Positions 18,777 to 25,779 of a stretch of 64,000 nt of DNA are shown here, piece by piece. The notes beneath the pieces were generated by a model. That model searched no databases, was not told the DNA's origin, and was given only the letters and a program-made list of their open reading frames with translations. Position numbers and translations under genes: made by a program. The first letter of the stretch is position 1, and every line of letters starts with the position of its first letter. Source of the stretch: Salegentibacter sp. 24 (GTDB lineage: Bacteria; Bacteroidota; Bacteroidia; Flavobacteriales; Flavobacteriaceae); assembly GCF_004362395.1 (NCBI RefSeq), contig NZ_SNWE01000002.1, forward strand, positions 186,001 to 250,000, in the 5' to 3' direction.

Positions 18777-19094
18777 ATGGCTATTGAAATAACTGACGCA
18801 AATTTTGAGGACCAGGTGCTAAAAAGCGACAAGCCTGTAATGGTAGACTTTTGGGCTGCATGGTGTGGACCTTGTAGAATGGTAGGACCAATTATTGATG
18901 AAATTGGTACTGAATATGAAGGAAAAGCCGTTGTAGGGAAACTGGATGTTGATGCCAACCAGGAGTTTGCTGCGAAGTACGGGGTAAGAAATATTCCGAC
19001 TGTGCTTATTTTTCAAAATGGTGAAGTGGTAGGTCGCCAGGTTGGTGTGGCACCTAAAAACACTTATGCTGAAGCTTTAGATGAATTGCTATAA
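18777..19094 (+). CDS. trxA: Thioredoxin
   Basis: 105 residues with FWAAWCGPCRMVGP (active-site WCGPC at about residues 30-34) and the conserved cis-proline segment NIPTVLIF. It is a general cytoplasmic disulfide reductase and electron donor. It has its own 259-bp upstream region, in which I see no gene, and ends in a strong terminator. Confidence 0.97.
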   Translation: MAIEITDANFEDQVLKSDKPVMVDFWAAWCGPCRMVGPIIDEIGTEYEGKAVVGKLDVDANQEFAAKYGVRNIPTVLIFQNGEVVGRQVGVAPKNTYAEALDELL

Positions 19095-19121
19095 GTTTTA
19101 GTATTTTATATAATTTGAAAT

Positions 19122-19145
19122 CCCGGACTTGTGCCGGGTTTTTTA
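19122..19145 (+). terminator. Intrinsic terminator of trxA
   Basis: CCCGG (19122-19126) pairs with CCGGG (19134-19138), followed by a T run interrupted by one A. Confidence 0.75.
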
Positions 19146-19196
19146 TTGAATGCTTTTTAATTATAAAATAGCGGCTTTTATTTATCTTAGTGGGGT

Positions 19197-20129
19197 ATGA
19201 ATTTAAAGGAAGAAATATATCATTCGACTGCAGGTTTCACTAAACTTGAACTTTTGGCAAAACAGGTAGTGGAAGGTTATATTTCCGGAATTCACAAAAG
19301 TCCATTTCACGGGTTTTCTGCTGAATTTGCCGAGCATAAGATTTATAATAATGGAGAAAGTACCAAGCACATAGACTGGAAGCTTTTCGCGAAAACGGAT
19401 AAACTCTACACCAAACGCTATGAAGAGGAAACCAATTTGCGATGCCATTTTATAATGGACAATTCCGGATCAATGCACTATCCCGAAGTGAAGAAATTTT
19501 CGATAAACTCAATTAATAAAATTGGGTTTTCGGTATTATCCATAGCTAGCATTATGCAGGTTTTAAAGCGCCAACGTGATGCGGTTGGACTTAGCATATA
19601 TAGTGATGAATTCGAGTTCTATGCCCCCGAAAAGGGCAGTGATCGACATCAACACATGCTATTGAACGCTCTGAATAATAGCCTAGATAAGAAAACAAAT
19701 CATAAAGAGACAAAAACCTATACTTTTCTTCACCAAATTGCTGAAAAGCTAAAAAAACGTTCCCTGGTTTTTTTATTTACTGATATGTTCCAGGCCGATA
19801 CCGAAGAAGTAGCCCTTTTTGAAGCTTTACGACATCTAAAATTTAATCAGCACGAAGTGGTGTTGTTCCATGTAATGGATAAAAAACGTGAATTCGATTT
19901 TGATTTTGAGAATAACCCTAAACGCTTTACCGATGTGGAAACCGGAGCTGAAATAGATCTTTATTCCGAAAACATCAGGGAAAGCTATCAGGAAGCTGTA
20001 CAAAAATATGTTTCAGATCTCAAATTAGAATGTGCGAAATACAAAATTAATTACGTAGAAGCTGACATTAATACTAACTTCGATAAAATTTTGACCACTT
20101 ATTTTATTGAAAGACAAAAGTTTGCTTGA
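19197..20129 (+). CDS. DUF58 domain protein
   Basis: 310 residues. GFSAEFAEHKIYNNGESTKHIDWKLFAKTDKLYTKRYEEETN is the DUF58 signature, and FIMDNSGSMHY is the MIDAS-like metal-site motif (D-x-S-x-S) of a von Willebrand A fold. Members usually work with a MoxR AAA+ ATPase in membrane-protein or complex maturation, but no MoxR gene is adjacent. No signal peptide or transmembrane segment is apparent. It ends about 90 bp before tRNA-Asp. Confidence 0.88.
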   Translation: MNLKEEIYHSTAGFTKLELLAKQVVEGYISGIHKSPFHGFSAEFAEHKIYNNGESTKHIDWKLFAKTDKLYTKRYEEETNLRCHFIMDNSGSMHYPEVKKFSINSINKIGFSVLSIASIMQVLKRQRDAVGLSIYSDEFEFYAPEKGSDRHQHMLLNALNNSLDKKTNHKETKTYTFLHQIAEKLKKRSLVFLFTDMFQADTEEVALFEALRHLKFNQHEVVLFHVMDKKREFDFDFENNPKRFTDVETGAEIDLYSENIRESYQEAVQKYVSDLKLECAKYKINYVEADINTNFDKILTTYFIERQKFA

Positions 20130-20168
20130 GGGCTTAAAATAAATGCTGAAAAAACTTTCAAAAAAGAT

Positions 20169-20198
20169 TTGTGTAATTATAAAACAGGTGTATATTTG
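20169..20198 (+). promoter_or_regulatory. Promoter of tRNA-Asp
   Basis: TTG (20169-20171), 19 bases, then TATATTTG (20191-20198): an exact match to the flavobacterial consensus, 18 bases before the tRNA. Confidence 0.85.
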
Positions 20199-20216
20199 CA
20201 CTCGCAATAAAGCAAT

Positions 20217-20290
20217 GGTCTGGTAGTTCAGTTGGTTAGAATACCTGCCTGTCACGCAGGGGGTCGCGAGTTCGAGTCTCGTCCAGACCG
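20217..20290 (+). tRNA. tRNA-Asp (anticodon GTC)
   Basis: Acceptor GGTCTGG pairs with CCAGACC and the discriminator is G. The D arm, the anticodon stem CTGCC/GGCAG-like with loop TGTCACG, and the T arm GAGTTCGAGTCTC are all intact. CCA is not encoded. The 3' end is the integration site of the island: its last 23 bases plus CA recur at 44780-44804. Integration leaves the tRNA whole because the element supplies the same 3' sequence. Confidence 0.98.
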
Positions 20291-20292
20291 CA
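20268..20292 (+). repeat. attL: 25-bp direct repeat in tRNA-Asp 3' end
   Basis: Identical to 44780-44804, from GAGTTCGAG to CAGACCGCA. The match breaks at the base on each side (C versus A on the left, T versus A on the right). Confidence 0.92.
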
Positions 20293-20301
20293 TAAAGAGA
20301 G

Positions 20302-20330
20302 AGTCCTAAGAAATTAGGACTTTTTTTTTG
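20302..20330 (+). terminator. Terminator after tRNA-Asp, island-encoded
   Basis: AGTCCTAA (20302-20309) pairs with TTAGGACT (20314-20321), followed by eight more T. It lies inside attL, so the island supplies the tRNA's new terminator. Confidence 0.85.
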
Positions 20331-20455
20331 CCATAAAATGAAGTTGTGTTGTGTTGCCCAAAAATTTGGGTTTAGGGTTGAAGCACTGATTTTATTAGTG
20401 TGGAACCAATGATAAGCTTTTTTCTGTGTATGCGGGAAGAAGCTTTTTTACTTTA
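20326..20455 (+). ncRNA. Candidate structured RNA, copy 1 (just inside attL)
   Basis: It shares its overall plan and several sequence blocks with 45303-45446. The start TTTTGC-AT-AAAT..AAGTTGTGTTGT is common. Hairpin 1 is CCCAAA/TTTGGG (20357-20370). Hairpin 2 is GGTT/AACC with CACT/AGTG (20376-20407). The invariant ACCAATGA follows (20405-20412). Hairpin 3 is AAGCTT..AAGCTT with a T run (20414-20449), terminator-like. Paired positions differ between the copies in ways that keep pairing. Rfam Flavo-1 would be the first family to compare; I cannot test that here. Confidence 0.5.
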
Positions 20456-20592
20456 TACACATTTCTACTCATTCTCTCCTTTTAGTCAATTTGTTAACTT
20501 TTTCTCTCCAAAAAAGGTAGCTAAACGGTACCCAAAAATTCCTCTGGTACCCACTTTTTATAAAAATCAAAAACTAACCAAATACAAAAACT

Positions 20593-21789
20593 ATGAAAAT
20601 CTTATTTTTAATCCAGTCTAATAAAATTAATAAAGCTGGGCTAACCTCGTTGTGGTGTAGAATAACCTACAATAAGAGAAGGAAACAGTTCTCTACAGGA
20701 ACTTATATTAAACCTGGGTATTGGGATAAAGAAAAACAGAAAGTCATGGATGAAGCTGAAAATTCCAAAACAGTAAATTCTCAAATAAGCCTGATTAAGC
20801 AAAAACTTGGTCAGGCTTTTTTAATGCTTCAAATTCAAGAAGAACCGTTTGATGTAGAAGATGTGTACAAAATCTATAGTGGTGAGAACGTGAAGAAGGA
20901 GATGGGCGTTATGGCTGTTTATGAAGAGCATAATGCCTATTATAAAAAATTGATAGGAAAAGATATTAAAGAAGTGTCTTGGCAGAAATTTGAAAATACC
21001 AAAGGTCACCTCAAAAAGTTCATTCAGTGGAAGTTCAAGAAGAGGGAAGTAAAGCTCAACAGCTTGAAATTTCAGTTTATAAAGGACTTTGAATACTATC
21101 TGAGAACTGAGGAGAATATGCAGCAGAGTACCATCAATAAGACCTTACAGAGGTTCAAGAAGATGATCAATTTTGCTGTAGCACATGAATATCTTGATAG
21201 GAATCCATTCCTAATGCATAAGCCTAAACCAGTAAAAAAAGAGATTGTGTATCTTTCTAAGGATGAGCTTTCCCATCTACAAAAAAAATATTTAGGGAAT
21301 AAGCGGTTGGAGGAGGTGAGGGATTGTTTTGTTTTCTGCTGTTACACGGGATTGGCATTTAAAGAAATGAGTGCTCTTAGAAAGGATCATATTGTAAAAG
21401 GGAGAGATGGAAAAAATTGGATAAGGGTTGAAAGGCAGAAAACTGGTAAAACTATTTCAGTTCCTCTTCTACCAAAGGCGCAAGAAATTCTTAATAAATA
21501 CAAGAATGAGTTGGTTGATAAGAAAGTATTACCTACTAAAACCAATGCGCATTTTAATGCCTACCTAAAGGAAATAGCCGACCTGTGCGAGCTTAAGATA
21601 AACCTGACTCATCACATTGCCAGAAAAACCTTTGCTACTACTGTGTTGCTTTTAAATGATGTTCCTATGGAAGTGGTGAGTAAGCTTTTGGGTCATTCCA
21701 GAATAGGGATTACCCAAGCTCATTATGGGCAGATTTTGGAAGAAAAAGTACAAAGTGAAATGGAGAAATTAAAAAATAGATTAAAATAG
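20593..21789 (+). CDS. int: Tyrosine recombinase (site-specific integrase, Bacteroidota CTn type)
   Basis: 398 residues with an arm-binding N-terminus (RRKQFSTGTYIKPGYWD), a SAM-like core-binding domain (about 100-205) and the catalytic domain. Visible catalytic residues are H-x-x-R in THHIARKTFATTV, the GH of LLGHSRIGITQ, and the Tyr of AHYGQI. The first catalytic Arg position reads GLAFKEM, lacking Arg, as in IntDOT-like recombinases. It should catalyse insertion and excision at tRNA-Asp. The ATG at 20593 starts the family-typical N-terminus. Confidence 0.93.
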   Translation: MKILFLIQSNKINKAGLTSLWCRITYNKRRKQFSTGTYIKPGYWDKEKQKVMDEAENSKTVNSQISLIKQKLGQAFLMLQIQEEPFDVEDVYKIYSGENVKKEMGVMAVYEEHNAYYKKLIGKDIKEVSWQKFENTKGHLKKFIQWKFKKREVKLNSLKFQFIKDFEYYLRTEENMQQSTINKTLQRFKKMINFAVAHEYLDRNPFLMHKPKPVKKEIVYLSKDELSHLQKKYLGNKRLEEVRDCFVFCCYTGLAFKEMSALRKDHIVKGRDGKNWIRVERQKTGKTISVPLLPKAQEILNKYKNELVDKKVLPTKTNAHFNAYLKEIADLCELKINLTHHIARKTFATTVLLLNDVPMEVVSKLLGHSRIGITQAHYGQILEEKVQSEMEKLKNRLK

Positions 21790-21794
21790 AGAAG

Positions 21795-21836
21795 AGCACT
21801 CGAAAGAGTGCTTTTCTTCATTACGGAAAACCGTAA
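21795..21836. terminator. Terminator between int and the XRE gene
   Basis: AGCACTC-GAAA-GAGTGCT (21795-21812) precedes TTTTC. A second perfect hairpin TTACGG-AAAA-CCGTAA (21821-21836) follows; it lies just past the 3' end of the convergent XRE gene and may end that transcript. Confidence 0.7.
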
Positions 21837-21848
21837 AAGAGAATCAGG

Positions 21849-22091
21849 TTATTTACCTAAATTGTTTGTGAAATCAAAAAGATTTTTAACTGGAATCTTC
21901 AGGATATTGGAAATACCATTACAGTTACCAATGGAAGTATTGATTATTCCACGTTCAATTCTGCTGATCTGGGATATTTCTACTCCAAGATCATTAGCTA
22001 ATTGTGCCTGGGTAAATCCTCGTGCTTTTCTAAGCTTTCTTAGGTTCTTTCCGAATGCAATTAAAAATTCTTTCTCATTTAAATTTTCCAC
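21849..22091 (-). CDS. XRE-family HTH transcriptional regulator
   Basis: 80 residues, a single Cro/C1-type helix-turn-helix (AFGKNLRKLRKARGFTQAQLANDLGVEISQISRIERG). It starts with GTG at 22091; no ATG fits. It is divergent from the next two genes, and palindromes in the shared spacer at 22088-22142 are likely operators, so it probably represses itself and the rightward genes or controls excision. Confidence 0.85.
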   Translation of the reverse strand: MENLNEKEFLIAFGKNLRKLRKARGFTQAQLANDLGVEISQISRIERGIINTSIGNCNGISNILKIPVKNLFDFTNNLGK

Positions 22092-22107
22092 GAGTTAAAA
22101 TTCGTGG
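22088..22107. promoter_or_regulatory. Palindrome overlapping the XRE start codon
   Basis: CCACGA (22088-22093) and TCGTGG (22102-22107) are perfect complements with an 8-bp spacer. The site covers the GTG start and would block initiation of the regulator gene if bound. Confidence 0.5.
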
Positions 22108-22124
22108 AGCTCGATGTTTATGTT

Positions 22125-22142
22125 ATAGGCATATTTGCCTAT
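22125..22142. promoter_or_regulatory. Likely XRE operator palindrome
   Basis: ATAGGCA-TATT-TGCCTAT is a perfect 7-bp-arm palindrome midway between the divergent XRE gene and the gene at 22176, the normal place for a repressor site. Confidence 0.6.
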
Positions 22143-22175
22143 TTTTAACTTAATTATAACTTACCAGTTTTTCAA

Positions 22176-22628
22176 ATGGACTTAAAAGAACAATACCCCA
22201 ATTATATCCTCGCTATTAATCAGATGAAGGACACCACAGATCTAACTCAGTGTAAGAGCAATTCAAAAGTTATTTCCCACGGGATGTCCTACATAGTGTA
22301 CGGTAATAAATTAGCAGATATTTATATAGACCTTAGTAAACATGAAAATTTTGTTTACGTCTCATTTGCCAGTTATAAAGGTTTAACTGAAAAAGCAAAA
22401 ACTACAGGTGAAAGGATATATGAGGATTTATCTGTTGAAGAATGGATTGGAACTATTGCTGATGTCATGAATAAGCACAATGCTAATCCTAATCATGCTC
22501 AATTGGTAATGGATTTTACCAGGAAAAAAGTCAATGGTGGTCAAACAGCTTCTGTGAAAAATTCTGGATGTGTGGTTACATTACTTTTACTGATTATACC
22601 CGTGGCTTCTTATTTCTTTTTAACCTAA
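22176..22628 (+). CDS. Unknown tail-anchored protein
   Basis: 150 residues. I do not recognise the soluble part (about residues 1-125: ILAINQMKDTTDLTQCKSNS ... SVEEWIGTIADVMNKHN). One hydrophobic segment at the extreme C-terminus (VVTLLLLIIPVASYFFLT) suggests a single-pass, tail-anchored inner-membrane protein facing the cytoplasm. It is 16 bp upstream of another membrane protein gene, and the two look like one operon under XRE control. Confidence 0.6.
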   Translation: MDLKEQYPNYILAINQMKDTTDLTQCKSNSKVISHGMSYIVYGNKLADIYIDLSKHENFVYVSFASYKGLTEKAKTTGERIYEDLSVEEWIGTIADVMNKHNANPNHAQLVMDFTRKKVNGGQTASVKNSGCVVTLLLLIIPVASYFFLT

Positions 22629-22644
22629 CCAAATACTAATAATT

Positions 22645-23457
22645 ATGAAAGCAGTTAATTACTCCTGGTGGATAGGAGCTATTATTTCCACAATATTAAC
22701 TTTAACCTTGACGGGTGGACCTGCCCAAGACAATCCTGGCATGCTAATTTTAATAGGTGTCATTAACGGTGTCTTCTGGGGTTGGATAATAGGATTAATT
22801 ATTGACAAATTGATAGCTAATTTCCAAAGGAGAGATCTTGTTCCAGAAAAGGTTGCAAATGTTCAAATACAAAATAGAGAACAGGAAAATTCTTATAAAG
22901 GACAAAAGAAATATGTTTCAATGGATGCAGAAATTGCTTTCGGAATGGCAGAGATTGTGACTGGAAATAGAACAAATAGAACATCTTCACCAAAAAATGT
23001 TTTAAGATGTGATGGATATTATGTTGCTTCTAAAAATGTAGAAGGTTATAATAAAAATTTTCTTTTGTTTTTTACCTCCAAAGGATTTGTGGCTCTGGCA
23101 GAACCTGAAGAATTTGATACTTCAGATTATTCTAATGAAGATTATAAGCAAGTAATAACTGAAGGAGAGAACTTATCGGAAATTGAAGTGTCAAACCATT
23201 TAACAAATTATTTTCAAGAGGAGGATTTTATTTCTATGAAGTTTTATGATCCTACAGAATCCTCCAATATTGACCCAATTGAGAAGGTTTCCTATGAGGA
23301 TCCGGTAGTATATAATAAGTGGAGTGGGAAAATCATTCCTAATGGTCTCCTGCTTGATCTAGAGGTTAGTAGATTTAGTTATGCTTTAAAGGATTATGAA
23401 AAGCAACAACCCATCCATAACCTTAAATTCAATTTTGTTCCGGTAGGGATGAACTAA
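22645..23457 (+). CDS. Unknown protein with two N-terminal transmembrane segments
   Basis: 270 residues. Two hydrophobic segments (WWIGAIISTILTLTLTG and MLILIGVINGVFWGWIIGLII) are followed by a cytoplasmic domain of about 200 residues that I cannot assign. The start codon follows the previous gene by 16 bp, so the pair is probably co-expressed. A membrane hairpin plus soluble sensor would fit an accessory or defence effector, but nothing in the sequence proves this. Confidence 0.6.
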   Translation: MKAVNYSWWIGAIISTILTLTLTGGPAQDNPGMLILIGVINGVFWGWIIGLIIDKLIANFQRRDLVPEKVANVQIQNREQENSYKGQKKYVSMDAEIAFGMAEIVTGNRTNRTSSPKNVLRCDGYYVASKNVEGYNKNFLLFFTSKGFVALAEPEEFDTSDYSNEDYKQVITEGENLSEIEVSNHLTNYFQEEDFISMKFYDPTESSNIDPIEKVSYEDPVVYNKWSGKIIPNGLLLDLEVSRFSYALKDYEKQQPIHNLKFNFVPVGMN

Positions 23458-23464
23458 TCAAAAT

Positions 23465-23494
23465 TATACCCCTTACAGTATTGTAGGGGGTATT
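23465..23494. terminator. Bidirectional terminator between convergent genes
   Basis: ATACCCC (from 23466) pairs with GGGGTAT (to 23492). The stem overlaps the stop codon of the leftward E2-like gene and has T runs on one side and A-rich sequence on the other. Confidence 0.7.
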
Positions 23495-24177
23495 TCTTTA
23501 GCTCTTTTATTGAAAATCTTTAAATCTTCTTTGAGTCTTTCTTTGCCAAGTGGAAGGAGTTTATAAATAATTTTCCTGCAACACTTTTTATATTTCCGAT
23601 TACCACAAATAGGACAAATATGATAGGAAGGAAAATCATGATTCCCTAAGGCTGCTTCCAAGATTCTTTTAATATGTAAAGGATCAACTAAAGAAAATGA
23701 TTCTCGATAATATTGAATTATTCCTTGATCAAAATGGGCATACTCACCATTCGCATACTCTCCGCTAAGCTTTTTATAGTGGTAATTGGCAAAGAACGGA
23801 TATATCACATCCGAATAGAATTTTTTTAGCACAATACCTCTATTCTTCATCATGATTAAATTATGAGGAATGGACAAGCAGCATTCGCCTTTTGCAGAAA
23901 TATGGTTATCCCAGTGGCGAAAAATTTTTTGACTTTTTTCTATTACTATAGGTATGGTGTAAGGATAATATTTCTTTGAACAGGAAATGGTGATCTGATA
24001 GCTGTCAAGAAATTCTCCTGCTACTGTTATTATGTTAACAAAACCCGTTAGTAAAACGGTGTCGGAAGACTCTCCTTCATTTATTTCGAAGGTATAATAC
24101 AAATCAAGGAAATCTTTAAGATCCTTTTCGAGTTCTATATTATTAAAAGTCAAAATATGGCTTATTTTGGGCGGCAA
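23473..24177 (-). CDS. E2-like (ubiquitin-conjugating fold) protein with C-terminal Cys cluster
   Basis: 234 residues. The central part reads like a divergent E2: the YYPYTIPIVIE segment (about 70-80), a His (92), then KGECCLSIP (97-104), where the second Cys (100) takes the place of the catalytic Cys in the G-x-x-C-L motif. The C-terminal CPICGNRKYKKCC (188-200) resembles a SEC-C zinc motif. E2-like proteins without an E1 occur in short type II CBASS, where they modify the nucleotide cyclase. Here the partner upstream is a class III cyclase, and the genes overlap by 35 bp. No E1, JAB or ubiquitin-like gene is nearby. The fold assignment rests on motif reading only. Confidence 0.65.
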   Translation of the reverse strand: MPPKISHILTFNNIELEKDLKDFLDLYYTFEINEGESSDTVLLTGFVNIITVAGEFLDSYQITISCSKKYYPYTIPIVIEKSQKIFRHWDNHISAKGECCLSIPHNLIMMKNRGIVLKKFYSDVIYPFFANYHYKKLSGEYANGEYAHFDQGIIQYYRESFSLVDPLHIKRILEAALGNHDFPSYHICPICGNRKYKKCCRKIIYKLLPLGKERLKEDLKIFNKRAKEIPPTIL

Positions 24178-25126
24178 TAGGTTTTAAATCTTTCAAATCC
24201 GGTTTAGATTCTTTTGCAAAATTAAGACTTAGCACAATTGCTCCATATCTGTCTTGCACAGCGATCCCTTTTTTGACCAGGTATCTTTCCCAGTTGAAGT
24301 CGAAGTGGTTGTACACCCTGCCATCTTCATAGTCCCATATAGGATTCTTTTTTTGAATAAAATAATCTTCTCCTTGGATTTGATTTACAATATTTTGTCC
24401 TACAACAATGCCATTACTTGATGCCTTTGCTTGCATCTTTGGAGCTAGGCTTGTATGTAAGCTACAAGTTGTAATCTCTCCTGTATTACCTATTCCAGAA
24501 TATATCCATCTCACCTGATTATTGTGACCTAAATCTAAGCCTCCACGTGTATAAATCTCCGTAATACTGTTTTCTTCAAAATATTCTCGTAAATCGTTTT
24601 TAACAAAGTAAGAAATCATTGCAAAAGCTTTCAAAGCGTCCTCTGTGGCAGTCTTTTTATCAATACTCTTACCTCCAAAATATACCATTAGACCATCCCC
24701 CTGAATTCTTTGAACATATCCTCCACAATAATTAACTGCAAATATTGAAGCCTTTACTATGCCTTCAGTTATTAATGATACGGTAGCTTTGGTAAATCTA
24801 TTGAACAACCGGGTGCTTTCCTTAAGATCAATGAAACCAGAAATTATCCAATGATCTTCTGATTCACCCGTTTCTTTCAAATACTGAAAATCTGGATGAT
24901 TCCCTAAGCGAGGTACGTTAGTTATTTCTTGGTCGCTGAATCCTTTCCTAAGAAGAATTGTCTCATTTAGCTGCTCCAGACCAGGAAATTGATTTCTTAG
25001 ATTTTGTATGTGGGATAAATCAAATTGCGATTCATCAATTTGACCTCCATACATCCTTTGTTGGCTTTTAGGATCATTATGAATAGCTTTTTTAATTACA
25101 TCGAGGTAAGGGTTAAAAATGTTCAT
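24143..25126 (-). CDS. Class III nucleotide cyclase, probable PycC-type (Pycsar)
   Basis: 327 residues. The cyclase core has both metal-binding aspartates: GFIDLKEST (Asp100) and RIQGDGLMVYFGG (Asp144). The Asn/Arg positions that stabilise the transition state in classical adenylyl cyclases (N-x-x-x-R) are not apparent at GEITTCSLHTSLAPKMQAK. No membrane or receiver domain is fused. The N-terminal 90 residues are unassigned. Its gene lies 2 bp after a DUF5706-like three-TM effector gene, the hallmark pairing of Pycsar phage defence, where the cyclase makes cCMP or cUMP on infection. The nucleotide made here cannot be read from sequence. Confidence 0.82.
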   Translation of the reverse strand: MNIFNPYLDVIKKAIHNDPKSQQRMYGGQIDESQFDLSHIQNLRNQFPGLEQLNETILLRKGFSDQEITNVPRLGNHPDFQYLKETGESEDHWIISGFIDLKESTRLFNRFTKATVSLITEGIVKASIFAVNYCGGYVQRIQGDGLMVYFGGKSIDKKTATEDALKAFAMISYFVKNDLREYFEENSITEIYTRGGLDLGHNNQVRWIYSGIGNTGEITTCSLHTSLAPKMQAKASSNGIVVGQNIVNQIQGEDYFIQKKNPIWDYEDGRVYNHFDFNWERYLVKKGIAVQDRYGAIVLSLNFAKESKPDLKDLKPIAAQNKPYFDF

Positions 25127-25128
25127 AT

Positions 25129-25647
25129 TTAAAGGTTAAAGGTTAAAAAAATTATTAATGGGATTAAAAGAAAGAATTGAACAACAAGGGAATAACCAAC
25201 TATATTCAGCTTTTTAAATTTCTGAGTTAAACCCTGTGACAGGATATGTACTTGGGACCTAAGATCCTTCATATCTTGCTTGGGATTACAGTTTTTAGAT
25301 GCACTGGAAAATTCCTTAAAAGTTTTGGAACTCACGCTTCCAAAGTAGTAGAGGGACTCAGGCTTTGTTGAAAAAAACGGTCTACTCGTTACAGCTAAAA
25401 GAATTAAATTAACAATACCGGCTAGGAGACAAAGCCCTGTCGTAAAAGCGGCTATTGGCCAAATACTTTCAAGGATATCGGGATGAGAAACCATAGCTAT
25501 TATACCTCCGCTTAAAAAGGTATTTATTGCAATGTAAACTGCAGACTTATTATTTACGCTATCATAATAGTGGTCAAGTCTTTGGATGGTTAGAACCAGG
25601 CGATCTCTCTCTCTATTATCTTCAAATTTTTCGTGCATTTTTTCCAA
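25129..25647 (-). CDS. Pycsar-type transmembrane effector (DUF5706/PycTM-like)
   Basis: 172 residues. An N-terminal amphipathic stretch with DRLVLTIQRLDHYYDSVNNKSAVYIAIN precedes TM1 (about 36-55) and TM2 (62-87). A cytoplasmic linker with SRPFFSTKPESLYYFGSVSSKTFKEF follows, then C-terminal TM3 (149-170). D-x-Y-x-x-x-N-x-K-A-type spacing before TM1 and the linker fit the PycTM/DUF5706 family, which damages the membrane when it binds a cyclic pyrimidine nucleotide. It is the first gene of the leftward three-gene operon. Confidence 0.8.
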   Translation of the reverse strand: MEKMHEKFEDNRERDRLVLTIQRLDHYYDSVNNKSAVYIAINTFLSGGIIAMVSHPDILESIWPIAAFTTGLCLLAGIVNLILLAVTSRPFFSTKPESLYYFGSVSSKTFKEFSSASKNCNPKQDMKDLRSQVHILSQGLTQKFKKLNIVGYSLVVQFFLLIPLIIFLTFNL

Positions 25648-25703
25648 TGATGAATTTTTTCGTTATGTTTGAGTCCCTACACTAATAATGACCCCTCAGT
25701 ATT

Positions 25704-25763
25704 ATATGTTTAATGTGTGACAGGAGGAGGAATTAAATTTTGCTTGTCACACATTTTACATAT
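25704..25763. promoter_or_regulatory. Long dyad operator between the Pycsar-like operon and the sigma gene
   Basis: Left arm 25704-25722 (ATATGTTTAATGTGTGACA) and right arm 25745-25763 are inverted repeats matching at 17 of 19 positions, separated by 22 bp. They lie in the divergent spacer, 57 bp before the effector start and 17 bp before the likely sigma start at 25780. The site could control both transcripts. Confidence 0.7.
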
Positions 25764-25779
25764 AACATTAAGTAGTAGA

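Noticed and set aside
20400-20621. Possible small protein upstream of the integrase
   Set aside because: The frame lies over the structured-RNA repeat and the integrase leader, with TTT-rich composition and no family signal.
23473-25647. CBASS system
   Set aside because: The nucleotide enzyme is a class III cyclase (two Asp, GDG motif), not a CD-NTase with a GS...D-x-D pattern, and no Cap-type effector is present. Pycsar-like is the better fit.
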